NCBI RefSeq assembly: GCF_038050375.1
Contig: NZ_CP150886.1
Coordinates: forward strand, 4,443,318-4,507,317
Direction of reading: 5' to 3'
Length of the DNA stretch: 64,000 bases
Origin: Okeanomitos corallinicola TIOX110
Lineage (GTDB): Bacteria; Cyanobacteriota; Cyanobacteriia; Cyanobacteriales; Nostocaceae
The notes below the pieces were generated by a model, which made no database searches, was not told the DNA's origin, and worked only from the letters and a program-made list of their open reading frames with translations. Below, in pieces: positions 26,156-36,641 of this stretch. The position numbers and the translations under genes were made by a program. Position 1 is the stretch's first letter, and every line of letters begins with the position of its first letter.

Positions 26156-27061
26156 ATGGCTTACGATAATCGCTTGGAAATTAGAAAAGTATTAATTATT
26201 ACTCTAATTCTGAATTTATTTGTCATGGCAATAAAAGCAGTGGTGGGATATTCTACAGGCTCTCTCAGTTTATTAGCTGATGCTTTGCATAGCGTGACAG
26301 ATAGTGCTAATAACGTTTTAGGATTAATTGCTATTAAGTTTTCTTCCCCAGTACCTGATCGAGAACATCCCTACGGACATCATAAATTTGAAGCAGTAGG
26401 TGCTTTAGGGATAGCTGCTTTTTTAGGAATAGCTTGTTTTGAAATTCTCCAGGGAGCGATTGAGAGAATTCTTAAAGGTGGTTCAACTATAAAAATATCA
26501 GGAGTTGAATTGTGGTTATTATTAATAGTCTTAGGAGTAAATATTTTTGTTGCTTTCTATGAACGTAATGTTGGTAGAAGGGTAGGTAGTCCGATTTTAA
26601 TTGCTGATGCTACACATACCATGAGTGATGTGTGGGTGACTATTTCTGTATTAGGGGGGTTAATAGGAATTTGGTGGTTAAATTTGCAATGGTTAGATGT
26701 AGTTTTAGCCTTTCCTGTAGCTTTGTTGGTGTTTTGGAGTGGTTGGTCAGTTTTAAAAGAGAATTTACCTTGGTTAGTAGATGAAATGGCGATCGCACCG
26801 GAAACTATTCATAGTATTGCTGTTGCTGTTCCTGGTGTCATTAATTGTCATGATATTGCTTCCCGTGGTGTTTTAGGTCGTCAAGTTTTTATAGAAATGC
26901 ATTTGATCGTAGATGCACCGGATGTAGAAACTGCTCACCATATTACTGAAGCAGTAGAACAGCAATTACAACAACGTTTCAGTCCTGTGAGAATTATTAT
27001 TCACGTTGAACCACCTGAATATAAAACGGAAACTATTAGTTTTGAACATCAAGAGCAATAG
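26156..27061 (+). CDS. Cation diffusion facilitator (CDF) transporter
   Basis: 301 residues. Six transmembrane helices; the metal-site motifs are LLADALHSVTDSANNVLGLI on helix 2 and LIADATHTMSDVWVTIS on helix 5. The HxxxD pattern (instead of DxxxD) on both suggests Zn2+ as substrate, but Fe or Co is possible. The C-terminal cytoplasmic domain is present (VPGVINCHDIASR). Exports divalent metal in exchange for protons. Confidence 0.88.
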   Translation: MAYDNRLEIRKVLIITLILNLFVMAIKAVVGYSTGSLSLLADALHSVTDSANNVLGLIAIKFSSPVPDREHPYGHHKFEAVGALGIAAFLGIACFEILQGAIERILKGGSTIKISGVELWLLLIVLGVNIFVAFYERNVGRRVGSPILIADATHTMSDVWVTISVLGGLIGIWWLNLQWLDVVLAFPVALLVFWSGWSVLKENLPWLVDEMAIAPETIHSIAVAVPGVINCHDIASRGVLGRQVFIEMHLIVDAPDVETAHHITEAVEQQLQQRFSPVRIIIHVEPPEYKTETISFEHQEQ

Positions 27062-27093
27062 ACTAAATTTGTGAGGATAGTATTGAGATCAAA

Positions 27094-28218
27094 TTAATTC
27101 AATACTTCCTCATCCATATTAAATTCAACTCGACTCTGTAAAACTATTTCTTCAATAACCTTCATACCTCTGTTAGATTCTAATACCTGATCGAAAAAGA
27201 GTATTAATTGTGGGATATTGATAATTTCTTCTATTGCTTCCATATATCTGCTGACAACAGCATTAATCTTATATCTCATGCTTGCTTGTGCCGCAATTAT
27301 TTTTAATAAATCTTCTATTGTCTGCTCAGTTTTGATTACAAAAGTAACTGGATATCTTTGCACTTTATCAATATCTAAAAAATATTTACCTGCATCTATA
27401 GTTTCTGTAACTTGAAAGAACCTACCAAGAGGTTTCATTACGAAATCTATACCTCCATCATTAGCATTTGTACGACCTGTTTTATAAAGAGATAAAGATT
27501 CAACATTTAGTTCATCTGGAGACCATCCCCAATATATTTTTTGTTCTGCATAATATTCCTTTAATATTGCATAACTAACTATTTCAAAAACTCTAGCATC
27601 TTCATTAGGATTGATTAATTCTTTAATAAAATTAATTGCTGCTTCTGGTTGTTGCTGCTGTATGTCAGTCATTTCTTGGCAGCGTTTCATAAAGTTCGTA
27701 AATGATTCTGTTCTTGCTTGTATATAGGCATCTATAATATCTTTAATTGCCTGAGCAATATTAATAGTTTTATTTTCAATTGTCAGTTTAAGTAAATTTT
27801 CATTTATCCAATATCGGTTAGTTTTAATATCTCGAATAATTGGTAAATAATCTGATATTAAAAAATATTTTTTAAATTCTTCATTTAACCGACTATTAAG
27901 AGCGTGATTTTGTAGTTTACTCCCAAAAGGTAGTTCTCTTTGTCTTATCAAAAGTGCTGTATATTGTGCGCCTTCATAATCTTCATATCCATTTTTAATA
28001 TGAAATTCATTTTGTAAATAATCTTCAACTAAAACATATATTGCATAATGATTAGCAAAACTAGCTCTTGATTTTGAACCACGATTTGCTGCCTTTGTTT
28101 TAATATTGATATATTGTAATAATTGACTATTATTGAAAATAATATTCCCATTTTCCGGAAAATATTTATCCAGAATATCAATGATTATTTGGGTAAATTC
28201 ATGATGTAATATTGGCAT
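27094..28218 (-). CDS. Putative type II restriction endonuclease paired with the adjacent methylase
   Basis: 374 residues with no strong named motif. Near residue 250, NANDGGIDFVMKPLGRFFQV looks like the beta-hairpin of a PD-(D/E)XK nuclease (Asp, then FQVTE). ATG 28218 is preferred because GGAAG lies 8 bp upstream; the longer frame (28245) is also open. It overlaps the methylase gene by 20 bp in the same direction, the usual layout of a type II system. Restriction function is inferred mainly from this context. Confidence 0.62.
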   Translation of the reverse strand: MPILHHEFTQIIIDILDKYFPENGNIIFNNSQLLQYINIKTKAANRGSKSRASFANHYAIYVLVEDYLQNEFHIKNGYEDYEGAQYTALLIRQRELPFGSKLQNHALNSRLNEEFKKYFLISDYLPIIRDIKTNRYWINENLLKLTIENKTINIAQAIKDIIDAYIQARTESFTNFMKRCQEMTDIQQQQPEAAINFIKELINPNEDARVFEIVSYAILKEYYAEQKIYWGWSPDELNVESLSLYKTGRTNANDGGIDFVMKPLGRFFQVTETIDAGKYFLDIDKVQRYPVTFVIKTEQTIEDLLKIIAAQASMRYKINAVVSRYMEAIEEIINIPQLILFFDQVLESNRGMKVIEEIVLQSRVEFNMDEEVLN

Positions 28219-29089
28219 CAAAAATACTTCCTTGCCTAAATTCACATTCTATATTTTTACCATGTTTATTTCTGATTTTGTGATTTTTATCTGGTGATAA
28301 AAGTCTTTCCCCTTCGTACTCTTGCCATCCAAAAACTCTTCTTAAACCAATTTTTAGATATTCCTTTTGCAGTTCAATACTAATTGTCTTTCTGCCTAAT
28401 TGTTTCGCAACAGCCGCAGTTGTAAAAGTTCCAGCAAAAGGATCTAATATGAGACTATCTTGATTACTACTTGCAAGAATAATTCTTTCTAACAATGATT
28501 CTGGTTTTTGTGTAGGGTGATTTTCATATTCTTCCATTCTGTATCTTACACGAGGAAAATACCAAGCATTACCAGGGACTTTTTCCGTATTATAGGGAGT
28601 GGGAACAGATTTTCTGTAATCAATTAATTTACGTTGTGAACCAGTTTTTGCTTCAACTTTTATATCATCTGCATTAAAAGTATAATCATTTTTATTTTTA
28701 ACACAATGAAGAATCGGTTCATACATTGAACCAAAATATTTTTTAGCTTGTACTCCAGAACTATCATAATGCCACACTATTCTACTTAAAATAGTTAATT
28801 CTTTTCTTACGTAAATATCAAAATATGGCATTGCTTGGGTGCTGGTCATTAAATATAATGTTCCATTTGGTTTGAGGATGCGAATACATTCATTCAGCCA
28901 TTGATATGACCAATTTATATATTCTTCTTCAGAATCCCATTGATCATGAAAATCACCAAATTTTTTACCTATATTATAGGGAGGATCAATAAAAATTAAA
29001 TCTACTGATGCTGAGGAAATATGATTTCTTAAAACGTTCACACTATCACCATGAAATATGATATTTCCTTGTTGTTCATAACTTTGCAT
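28199..29089 (-). CDS. DNA adenine methyltransferase, YhdJ/AvaIII-like (predicted ATGCAT)
   Basis: 296 residues, class beta amino-methyltransferase. The catalytic motif DLIFIDPPYNIGKKF comes before the SAM motif LDPFAGTFTTAAVAKQLGRK. The stretches WHYDSSGVQAKKYFGSMYEP, VEAKTGSQRKLIDYRKS and YENHPTQKPESLLERIILAS are very close to E. coli YhdJ as I remember it, which methylates ATGCAT; cyanobacterial AvaIII has the same target. Specificity is thus a fair prediction. It overlaps the nuclease gene downstream. Confidence 0.85.
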   Translation of the reverse strand: MQSYEQQGNIIFHGDSVNVLRNHISSASVDLIFIDPPYNIGKKFGDFHDQWDSEEEYINWSYQWLNECIRILKPNGTLYLMTSTQAMPYFDIYVRKELTILSRIVWHYDSSGVQAKKYFGSMYEPILHCVKNKNDYTFNADDIKVEAKTGSQRKLIDYRKSVPTPYNTEKVPGNAWYFPRVRYRMEEYENHPTQKPESLLERIILASSNQDSLILDPFAGTFTTAAVAKQLGRKTISIELQKEYLKIGLRRVFGWQEYEGERLLSPDKNHKIRNKHGKNIECEFRQGSIFDANITS

Positions 29090-29178
29090 AATTATTTTTT
29101 GTAGTAAATATCTAACTACAGGAGAACGGGTGATAACTTATTGCTGTCACCTGTCCCCTGTTATCTATGACCTATTTA

Positions 29179-30801
29179 TTATTCCCACTCGATAGTTCCA
29201 GGTGGCTTGGAAGTGATGTCAAAAACCACGCGGTTAACACCTTTGACCTCATTCACAATGCGGTTAGAAATTCCCTCTAACACATCATAAGGTACTCTTG
29301 CCCAGTCTGCTGTCATCCCGTCTTCGCTGGTGACAATCCGTAAAACTATGGGGTAAGCATAGGTTCTTTTATCACCCATTACTCCCACACTACGAATAGG
29401 TAATAATACGGCGAAAGCTTGCCAATAATCGTGATACAAGCCACGTTGGTTAATTTCTTGGCGGACAATTAAATCAGCATCCCGTAAAATATTTAACCTT
29501 TCGGCAGTGACTTCCCCTAAAATCCGAATTGCTAAACCAGGGCCTGGGAATGGTTGTCTTTGGACAATTTCTTCTGGTAAACCGATGGAACGGCCTACTT
29601 TACGGACTTCATCTTTAAATAGTTTCCGTAATGGTTCAACGAGTTTAAATCTCAAATCTTTGGGTAAACCACCAACGTTGTGATGACTCTTGATTTTTAC
29701 TGCTACCCGTTCACCAGTTTTCGGATCAACATTGGTATCCGCAGATTCAATTACATCGGGGTAAAGTGTACCCTGTGCTAAATAATCAAAATGTCCTAAT
29801 TCTTTCGATGTTTCTTCAAAGACACGGATAAATTCATGGCCGATAATCCGGCGTTTTTCTTCGGGATCTGTAACACCTGCAATGGCAGAAATAAAGCGAT
29901 CGCGTGCGTTAACATACTCTACGGGAATATGAAACTGTTCCTTAAACAATTTCAATAACCTTTCTGGTTCTAATTTCCGCATAAAGCCTTGATCAATGAA
30001 CACACAGGTTAGTTGTTCACCAATGGCTTTATAAAGTAAAAATGCCAAGGTTGAAGAATCTACACCCCCGGAAAGTGCTAATAATACGCGCTTTTCCCCA
30101 ACTCTGGCGCGAATTTCTCGAATTGATTCCTCTACAAAAGCCGCAGTTGTCCAAGTCGGTTCACAGTCGCAAATATGGTAAACAAAGTTACGAATTAGTG
30201 CTAAACCACCTAGTGAATGTACTACCTCTGGATGGAACTGCACACCGTAAAGTTTCTTTTCGTGGTCTGCTATTGCAGCACAGGGTGTATTTTCTGTATG
30301 TGCCAGTAATTCAAAACCTGGGGGCATTTTTTTTACTGAGTCGCCATGACTCATCCACATGGTTGTGCCATCTTCGACGTTGGTTAACAAGTCTGTGGGA
30401 TCATCTATATATAATGATGCTTTGCCATATTCACCCCGTTCAGCTTTGACAACTTCCCCTCCCAGTTGGTTCACCATCAACTGCATCCCATAGCACACTC
30501 CTAAAATGGGAATGCCTAAATTCCAGATTTCTGGATCACAATGGGGAGCATGATCGCTGTAAACTGAGTTTGGTCCACCGGAAAAGATAATTCCTTTGGG
30601 GTTGAGTTTGCGTAAATGTTCCGCTGTGGTGCGGTAAGAAAGAACTTCTGAATAAACTTGAGTTTCACGGATACGTCGAGCTATAAGTTCAGAATATTGA
30701 GAACCAAAGTCTAAAATGACGATTATTTGGCGGTTAAGCGCCTTTACATCTTCTTGGTTTGGAGATGTTTCTTCGGTTGGTAGAGTCACCGCTGTGTTCA
30801 T
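29179..30801 (-). CDS. guaA: GMP synthase (glutamine-hydrolysing)
   Basis: 540 residues. Glutamine amidotransferase domain: nucleophile in [13 protein letters not shown], and His/Glu in [14 protein letters not shown]-pyrophosphatase domain: [21 protein letters not shown]-terminal dimerisation domain ends in [18 protein letters not shown]. It converts XMP to GMP. An N-terminal extension of about 24 residues precedes the usual [18 protein letters not shown]. No purine riboswitch is seen upstream. Confidence 0.95.
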   Translation of the reverse strand: MNTAVTLPTEETSPNQEDVKALNRQIIVILDFGSQYSELIARRIRETQVYSEVLSYRTTAEHLRKLNPKGIIFSGGPNSVYSDHAPHCDPEIWNLGIPILGVCYGMQLMVNQLGGEVVKAERGEYGKASLYIDDPTDLLTNVEDGTTMWMSHGDSVKKMPPGFELLAHTENTPCAAIADHEKKLYGVQFHPEVVHSLGGLALIRNFVYHICDCEPTWTTAAFVEESIREIRARVGEKRVLLALSGGVDSSTLAFLLYKAIGEQLTCVFIDQGFMRKLEPERLLKLFKEQFHIPVEYVNARDRFISAIAGVTDPEEKRRIIGHEFIRVFEETSKELGHFDYLAQGTLYPDVIESADTNVDPKTGERVAVKIKSHHNVGGLPKDLRFKLVEPLRKLFKDEVRKVGRSIGLPEEIVQRQPFPGPGLAIRILGEVTAERLNILRDADLIVRQEINQRGLYHDYWQAFAVLLPIRSVGVMGDKRTYAYPIVLRIVTSEDGMTADWARVPYDVLEGISNRIVNEVKGVNRVVFDITSKPPGTIEWE

Positions 30802-31211
30802 GATGGTGGATGTGTGTCTTTGAGGATAAAAATTGTAAATACCATTTCCGGCTTTTTAGGTTAGTAATAATCAAAACACCTTTTTACAGCAAATTTTTCT
30901 GGATTAGGTACACATATGGGGAAAATATTCCCAGATCGAAATACTTAATAATATTTAGATGTGTACTTTATTTACTTGTAAAGTGCTGTTTTATGGTAAT
31001 AACTACTGTTAAACCTATCAAGCCGATAAATTTGGCTTATTATTAATTGCAAAAATATCCATTTAGTATGGTATGGCGTAAATAAACAGACCATTCTCAA
31101 TGGCTAAAAAGATTACGCCATATTACTTTTGACTTCCGCGAAGCGGTGTTAGGGTTCAATTAACAAAAAATTGTTTATTATTCTGGTTTGTTTATGATTA
31201 TTCATATTAAA
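30802..31211. other. Intergenic region with nested palindromes
   Basis: 410 bp upstream of guaA and downstream of cbiD. TATGGCGTAA (31072-31081) pairs with TTACGCCATA (31113-31122) and encloses a second stem, CCATT-CTC-AATGG. A smaller palindrome AAGCCGATAAATTTGGCTT lies at about 31020. These may end the cbiD transcript. A 78-codon frame at 30810 lacks support. Confidence 0.5.
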
Positions 31212-32327
31212 TTAGCACAATTTTTCCATCAACATACAACCAGTTTTACTACTGGTGATAATTTGGCGATCGCGGTCAAAAACAACTGAACCGCAGACTG
31301 TGGTGTTAATTTCTCTATTGCTATGACTTTTTATATATTCTTGAGCGCGGTGATCAATTGTTTCTACAATACTACTGTAAATTTGGTTTGTCCAATTACT
31401 ACCAGTTGTACTATCTAAATGACGTAAATGTTTCAAAGCAGCTTCTGCGGTAGGACTATAAAAGACAGTGTGTATATGGGAACATGGTAAACTGGCGATC
31501 GCACAATGAGCGGCTAAAATTTCCCGTCGGCCATCAGCTAAGTGATGATGGGTGTGAAAAATTCCCCCGGCAAGTTTCATCAGTTTACCGTGATAACCAA
31601 ACAATAAAATTTCCTGCACACCCAAAAGATGAGCTTCGACTAATAAAGGTCCCAACCAGTTAGCTGTTTTTACCAATTGTTGGGGATTTATCCCTAATTT
31701 TCTCGCTAAATCTAAGCCATTTTCACCAATACAAAAAACTAAACTTTTAAACTGACTAGCTTTTTCTTTTAAGTCATCACGGAAAGCAGTTAACTGATCA
31801 GGTGTACTCAAAGGTTGAGAAATACCCGTTGTACCCAATAGAGAAAGTCCTTCCACTACACCAAAAGCGGAGTTAGAAGTACGAACGGCCAGCGATCGTC
31901 CTTGGGGTAAAATAATTGTCACTATAATTTTTTCCCCTGGTGCTAACAACCGTTGTAAATTCTCAGTGAGCAAATTTTCAGCATAACCATAAATCGCTGC
32001 TTTTCCATCATTATTTAATTGTTTACCAATTCCCTCTCCCCCTTGAATAATTACTCTTTCCCCATCTCCCTCGTACCATGTCACCATTGCCCAAATTGGT
32101 GTATTTTTTGTCAAGTCAAGGTTATCACCCGGATCACTACGGGTAATAGCTAAAGCTGAATTTTTAGAGATTCCAGCCACCTGTTCAATCGGAATATCTG
32201 CAATTTCCGCAGGTGTAATTAAATCTACTGAACTAAAAGTTAAAGCTTGACGCTGACGTAACCAATGTAAAGCTGCAACGGCCGCAGCGCAAGCAAACAC
32301 GGGGAGAGTATATCCAGAATTAGTCAT
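31212..32327 (-). CDS. cbiD: Cobalt-precorrin-5B (C1)-methyltransferase CbiD
   Basis: 371 residues, enzyme of anaerobic cobalamin synthesis that methylates C1 of cobalt-precorrin-5B. Seen: GYTLPVFACAAAVAALHWL, ITRSDPGDNLDLT, GGEGIGKQLNNDGKAAI, TSNSAFGVVEGLSLLGTTGI and HTHHHLADGRREILAAHCA. No other cobalamin gene is adjacent and no B12 riboswitch seen. Confidence 0.9.
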   Translation of the reverse strand: MTNSGYTLPVFACAAAVAALHWLRQRQALTFSSVDLITPAEIADIPIEQVAGISKNSALAITRSDPGDNLDLTKNTPIWAMVTWYEGDGERVIIQGGEGIGKQLNNDGKAAIYGYAENLLTENLQRLLAPGEKIIVTIILPQGRSLAVRTSNSAFGVVEGLSLLGTTGISQPLSTPDQLTAFRDDLKEKASQFKSLVFCIGENGLDLARKLGINPQQLVKTANWLGPLLVEAHLLGVQEILLFGYHGKLMKLAGGIFHTHHHLADGRREILAAHCAIASLPCSHIHTVFYSPTAEAALKHLRHLDSTTGSNWTNQIYSSIVETIDHRAQEYIKSHSNREINTTVCGSVVFDRDRQIITSSKTGCMLMEKLC

Positions 32328-32358
32328 TGGTTATTTTTTACTGTCACCAGTTACCTAA

Positions 32359-32658
32359 TTAAACACCTACTTCTAATAACAAAGCCTCCATCGCTTCCCA
32401 AGAAATGCCTTGTTGAATATAACGGGGTGATTCAGGATTATAAGGACTAGCTATGCGATCAATTGCCACAATAATGGCATCATCTGGTAATACAGGTACA
32501 TCTGGATCAAAATCAGTAGGACGCATTAAAGAACTAGAAAATCCTTTAAACACAGCAATTTTATCTTGTTCATCACCAATACTTATGGTAACAAGTAGGA
32601 CTTCTTGAGGTCTTTTGATGGTGTATTGTTCTAACCGTTTACCAATGGGACTATTCAT
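32359..32658 (-). CDS. Small conserved cyanobacterial protein (possibly DUF7734)
   Basis: 99 residues from ATG 32658. Seen: VLLVTISIGDEQDKIAVFKG, FSSSLMRPTDFDPDVPVLPD and IDRIASPYNPESPRYIQQG. It resembles a cyanobacterial and plant family that I believe is DUF7734; the name is from memory. It lies 31 bp upstream of cbiD, so probably in one operon. Confidence 0.6.
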   Translation of the reverse strand: MNSPIGKRLEQYTIKRPQEVLLVTISIGDEQDKIAVFKGFSSSLMRPTDFDPDVPVLPDDAIIVAIDRIASPYNPESPRYIQQGISWEAMEALLLEVGV

Positions 32659-32813
32659 CAAGAGAATACTGTTAATTTTAGTTAAGTGTTTGCATTATTA
32701 TCATTATCTTGATGATTTAACGGCAGACTTTATCTTTTTTTTAGTAAGTGTTAGGGATAATCATTTATCCCTGAAGGGGGAGAATTGACACCATAGAGGT
32801 TAAAGTATTCTAT

Positions 32814-33404
32814 TTATTGAGTAGCTGATCTGCCATGCTTACCTAGTTTTACAAATACAAAGTAACTTAAATAAACTACATAAATAACTAGGCCAACTAT
32901 GCCCAAAAAGCCTAGAAAACCTGTTTTACTGTTATGGTGAAAATAATCCTTAAACATTAATGGTGCTTCAGCCCAAACACTACAGAAGGGATTTTTTAGA
33001 GATGCTGCTGAGAAAGTACAACTCAAAAATGGTAGCAAACTGATTGCACCCAAAAAGCTATACACTGTCATTGCCCAACGCCAAGATGTGAACATCAGTT
33101 TTAAAGGACTTTTGGGTAAGTAGTCTATTTCGTCATTGATATCAACCCAAAACCACAGGGAAATAGGAATCAAAATCCGCGCCATTAAAGCAGAAATAAA
33201 ACTGATTGGTAATCCCCCAATCAATAAGTAAACTGTAATAGCTGATAAACTTGCTACGCGCCAGTAAATAATTAATAAGCGTTGTATTGCATCTGTTTTT
33301 TGTACAAATGCCCAAATGAGAAGAATAACAGGAATTATTAAAGTAAATAATAATGCTAATCTATAATCCATCCAAACGTAGGGGCGAAACCAAACTTGCG
33401 GCAT
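32814..33404 (-). CDS. DUF3177 family membrane protein
   Basis: 196 residues with about five transmembrane segments (for example LALLFTLIIPVILLIWAFVQ and FLGFLGIVGLVIYVVYLSYF). The start MPQVWFRPYVWMDYRLA fits DUF3177 of cyanobacteria. Role unknown. Confidence 0.75.
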   Translation of the reverse strand: MPQVWFRPYVWMDYRLALLFTLIIPVILLIWAFVQKTDAIQRLLIIYWRVASLSAITVYLLIGGLPISFISALMARILIPISLWFWVDINDEIDYLPKSPLKLMFTSWRWAMTVYSFLGAISLLPFLSCTFSAASLKNPFCSVWAEAPLMFKDYFHHNSKTGFLGFLGIVGLVIYVVYLSYFVFVKLGKHGRSATQ

Positions 33405-33725
33405 AGCTTTTGTTAGTTGTTAGTTAATTAGTAAATTACCTACATTTCCCTCATCAGCCTCAGTAGGTTAAAGACCAGATTTAGTAACTGGTGGTAAACC
33501 AGTTGAGTTGTTCCACCAGTAACGTTGATAATTTCGGGTTTTACCAGTGATAGGCTGATAAAGTACACTTATGTTTCAATTCATCAGGAAAAATCCGTTG
33601 ACTTTTCCTAATGATTTGTAAATTAATAATACTCATGGTGAGTATGCTAGAAGTGTAACCTAATCAGTTTTCAGTTCTGGGTTACTTACCGAACAGGTTT
33701 AGAGAAACCAGACTATGAGCAGTTC
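33405..33725. other. Gene-free region downstream of CP12
   Basis: About 320 bp. ACTGGTGG (33487-33494) pairs with CCACCAGT (33513-33520), a possible transcription end for CP12 on the minus strand. No gene or repeat seen otherwise. Confidence 0.45.
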
Positions 33726-33968
33726 CTAGTCTTCATAAACCCGGCATTCATCTGCATCGGGGTTAGCATCACAGTATTGCTCTAAAGAGTTTTTGGGTTT
33801 GGTTTGACGTTGGTGAGAAGCTTCTGCTTGTAATTCTTCAACAGCATCCCAAGCGGCAGCGCATTCGGCGGAGTTGTTACCTGAAATATCACAGACGTTA
33901 CGAGCTTCTTGAATCTCGTCTTGAATCTGTTCTTCGATGTTGTTGGTTTTTTCTTGAGTGTTTGTCAT
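33726..33968 (-). CDS. CP12 Calvin-cycle regulator
   Basis: 80 residues, disordered redox switch that joins GAPDH and phosphoribulokinase into an inactive complex in the dark. Both cysteine pairs are present (VCDISGNNSAEC and YCDANPDADEC), as are the core AAAWDAVEELQAEASH and the GAPDH-binding tail ECRVYED. All key residues are intact. Confidence 0.92.
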   Translation of the reverse strand: MTNTQEKTNNIEEQIQDEIQEARNVCDISGNNSAECAAAWDAVEELQAEASHQRQTKPKNSLEQYCDANPDADECRVYED

Positions 33969-34216
33969 TGTGTTAATCTCGTTATTTGTTGTTTATACCA
34001 GAGTTGGAAGAATCAAAAATTTCAGTTGATGATAGTTTTGCTCTATGTCTTTGCCTACTATTTTAACCACTGAGTTGCTAAGTTGGACTTTACCGCTGAT
34101 ATTACATCACTAATACAACACATCAAACCTGCATATCTTCTGTTCCTCTTGATGTTTTAAGATTTGTCGGTGACGTAAATACAGAAAAAGAATAATACAA
34201 TAGATTTAATATTTTA

Positions 34217-35506
34217 ATGAATATGATAGGGAGTAGCCGCCCCACCGATCAAACTACTGAAAATATTAGCCTCAACACAGAGAGAAGTCGAGAAATTATG
34301 GCAGACCAAATGCAGTGGGCAAATGCCCTATCAACTCATCATTCCTTGGAAGCAGCTGTCACAGATGTGGTACAAAAAGCTGTTTCATCTTTGAAAGCAC
34401 CTGCGGATTTAGGACTGGTGTTTATTTCTTCTGCTTTTACCAGTGAGTATTCCCGACTTTTACCGTTGTTGGCAGAGAAGCTGTCAATACCTGTGTTGAT
34501 TGGTTGTAGTGCGGCGGGTGTAGTGGGGACAAATTCAGATAGTCAAACTCAAGAGATTGAGTCAGAACCAGCCATTAGTTTGACGTTAGCACATTTACCT
34601 GGGGTGGATATTCGGACTTTTCATGTTATGGGCGATCAGTTGCCAGATTTGGATAGTTCCCCGGATGCTTGGATTGATTTTTTGGGTGTACCTCCATCAC
34701 CTGCACCTCAGTTTCTGTTATTTTCTAGTGCTTTTTCGGCTGGTACTAATGATTTGTTACAAGGGCTGGATTTTGCTTATCCTGGTTCGGTGGTTGTAGG
34801 AGGACAAGCTAGTGGTGGATTTGCCAGCGATCGCATGGCTCTATTTTGTAATGATCAGTTATATCGTCAAGGTACGGTGGGTGTGGCTTTGAGTGGTGAT
34901 ATTGTCCTGGAAACTATTGTCGCTCAAGGATGCCGTCCTATTGGTGAACCTTTACAGGTAACTAAGGCCGAACGGAATATTGTTTTGGAATTGGATGATC
35001 AAGTACCTCTCAAGGTGCTACGAGATTTGATTGATAGTCTCAGTGATCAGGAAAAAATGCTGGCACAGCATTCTTTATTTGTGGGTTTGGCAATGGATGA
35101 GTTTAAGCTGTCTTTAAAACAGGGTGATTTTCTGATTCGTAATTTATTAGGGGTAGATCCGGCGGCTGGGGCGATCGCAATTGGCGATCGCATACGTGCT
35201 GGACAAAGATTACAATTTCATCTCCGTGATTCCCAAGCCTCAGCAGAGGATTTAGAATTTCTCTTAAAAGAGTATCAATACCAAAGTAATGGTGAATCTT
35301 CCCCGCTGGCGGCCTTGATGTTTAGTTGCGTGGGACGTGGTACGGGGCTTTACGGTCAACCCAATTTTGATTCCCATTTATTTAGTCGTTATTTCCATGA
35401 CATCCCCATGGGTGGTTGTTTTTGTGGTGGTGAAATAGGCCCAGTCAGCGGTAAAACTTTCCTCCATGGTTACACTTCTGTCTTTACAATTTGCCGCAGC
35501 AAGTAG
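34217..35506 (+). CDS. FIST N/C domain signal-transduction protein
   Basis: 429 residues. FIST N-terminal sensory domain (about residues 40-230; LIGCSAAGVVGTNSD) and FIST C-terminal domain (to the end; MFSCVGRGTGLYGQPNFDSH, FHDIPMGGCFCGGEIGPVSG). FIST domains are thought to bind small ligands such as amino acids. It has no kinase or cyclase attached, so any output would be through a partner. ATG 34217 and ATG 34223 are both possible. Confidence 0.82.
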   Translation: MNMIGSSRPTDQTTENISLNTERSREIMADQMQWANALSTHHSLEAAVTDVVQKAVSSLKAPADLGLVFISSAFTSEYSRLLPLLAEKLSIPVLIGCSAAGVVGTNSDSQTQEIESEPAISLTLAHLPGVDIRTFHVMGDQLPDLDSSPDAWIDFLGVPPSPAPQFLLFSSAFSAGTNDLLQGLDFAYPGSVVVGGQASGGFASDRMALFCNDQLYRQGTVGVALSGDIVLETIVAQGCRPIGEPLQVTKAERNIVLELDDQVPLKVLRDLIDSLSDQEKMLAQHSLFVGLAMDEFKLSLKQGDFLIRNLLGVDPAAGAIAIGDRIRAGQRLQFHLRDSQASAEDLEFLLKEYQYQSNGESSPLAALMFSCVGRGTGLYGQPNFDSHLFSRYFHDIPMGGCFCGGEIGPVSGKTFLHGYTSVFTICRSK

Positions 35507-35534
35507 GATGTGGGCTGTGGGGGAGATTAATAAC

Positions 35535-36641
35535 TCAATCACCGATTAAGAGCTTACTGTTATTATCAATGGCGTGATGATGTCCGGTGTGAGTAACTGC
35601 ACCATATTCTTGAATGTGATGACGCACTTCTAGGGGCAGGTTGGGATAATCTAAGACTCCGTCTCCATTGGCTATGGTTGCCCAAAAATCTCGTAAGTCT
35701 GGGGCTAGTTGCTTTGCCTGTGCTAGTGGTAGATTTAAGGGTGGTAAAGTTAGTAATTTGATTAAGAATGGGTAGGAGCGATCGCCCATCCATTGTTTTG
35801 ATGATTCCTGCAACTTGGGAAAATCTGGTACTGATTCAACACGATGGGAAACTATATGTAACCATTCTTTTCCTAAACTATCTCTTTCAAACTCTAAGAC
35901 ACGATAGGGATGGGGATAACTGACCAATGAACCTGTGGTAATATCATAAACTCCATCAGCACAGGCGACATCTTGGACGTGTAAATGTCCAGTAAATACT
36001 AATTTTACTTCGTGCTTACGTAGTAAATCTAGGAATTCTGGGGCATTTTCTAACATATAACGATTTGCCATAGGATGATTTAACTGATTTGGCAAATGTT
36101 CAACAACATTATGATGCAACATGACTAAAACTATTTCATTATCAATTGCTGCTAGTTCTGTCTCTAACCACTGCAATTGTTGTTGATCTAAACGCCCAAT
36201 TTGTTTACCGTCTTCATCAAAGGAATTAGAGTTTAAACCAATTAATCTCACTCCCGGTAATATTTGACAGTTGTAGTAAAATTGCTGTGAATTTTCATAC
36301 CCAAATTTATGGTAATAATAGGGAAACTCAGTCAAACCAATTGATTGCTCGTTGGCCAAGAGAACAGGAACATCATGATTACCAGGAACAACATAAACTG
36401 GAAAAGGTAGCTGAGATAATCTTTTGGTTAACCAATTGTGATTTTCCGGTTCTCCATGTTGGGTTAAGTCTCCAGGGATCAAAAGAAAGTCTAAATCAAG
36501 TTGTGTTAAATGTTCCAATACACTCTCAAAGGCGGGAATACTAACTTCTACTAAATGAAATCGGCTAGGATGATCCCAGATTGTATGGGGTAGTGCAATG
36601 TGTAAATCACTAACTATGGCAAAGCGAAAGTTGATATCCAT
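35535..36641 (-). CDS. Metallophosphoesterase (CpdA-like)
   Basis: 368 residues. Calcineurin-like metal-binding motifs in order: FAIVSDLHIALP (DxH), LLIPGDLTQHG (GDxx), VVPGNHDVPV (GNHD), VMLHHNVVEH and FTGHLHVQD (GHxH). All ligands are present. Related enzymes cleave cyclic nucleotides or other phosphodiesters. The C-terminal 100 residues are not part of the core fold. Confidence 0.85.
   Translation of the reverse strand: MDINFRFAIVSDLHIALPHTIWDHPSRFHLVEVSIPAFESVLEHLTQLDLDFLLIPGDLTQHGEPENHNWLTKRLSQLPFPVYVVPGNHDVPVLLANEQSIGLTEFPYYYHKFGYENSQQFYYNCQILPGVRLIGLNSNSFDEDGKQIGRLDQQQLQWLETELAAIDNEIVLVMLHHNVVEHLPNQLNHPMANRYMLENAPEFLDLLRKHEVKLVFTGHLHVQDVACADGVYDITTGSLVSYPHPYRVLEFERDSLGKEWLHIVSHRVESVPDFPKLQESSKQWMGDRSYPFLIKLLTLPPLNLPLAQAKQLAPDLRDFWATIANGDGVLDYPNLPLEVRHHIQEYGAVTHTGHHHAIDNNSKLLIGD

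Noticed and set aside
30802-30900. Possible purine riboswitch before guaA
   Set aside because: The conserved loop sequences of purine riboswitches are not present.
30810-31046. 78-codon frame upstream of guaA
   Set aside because: Overlaps the guaA leader and palindromes; no ribosome site.
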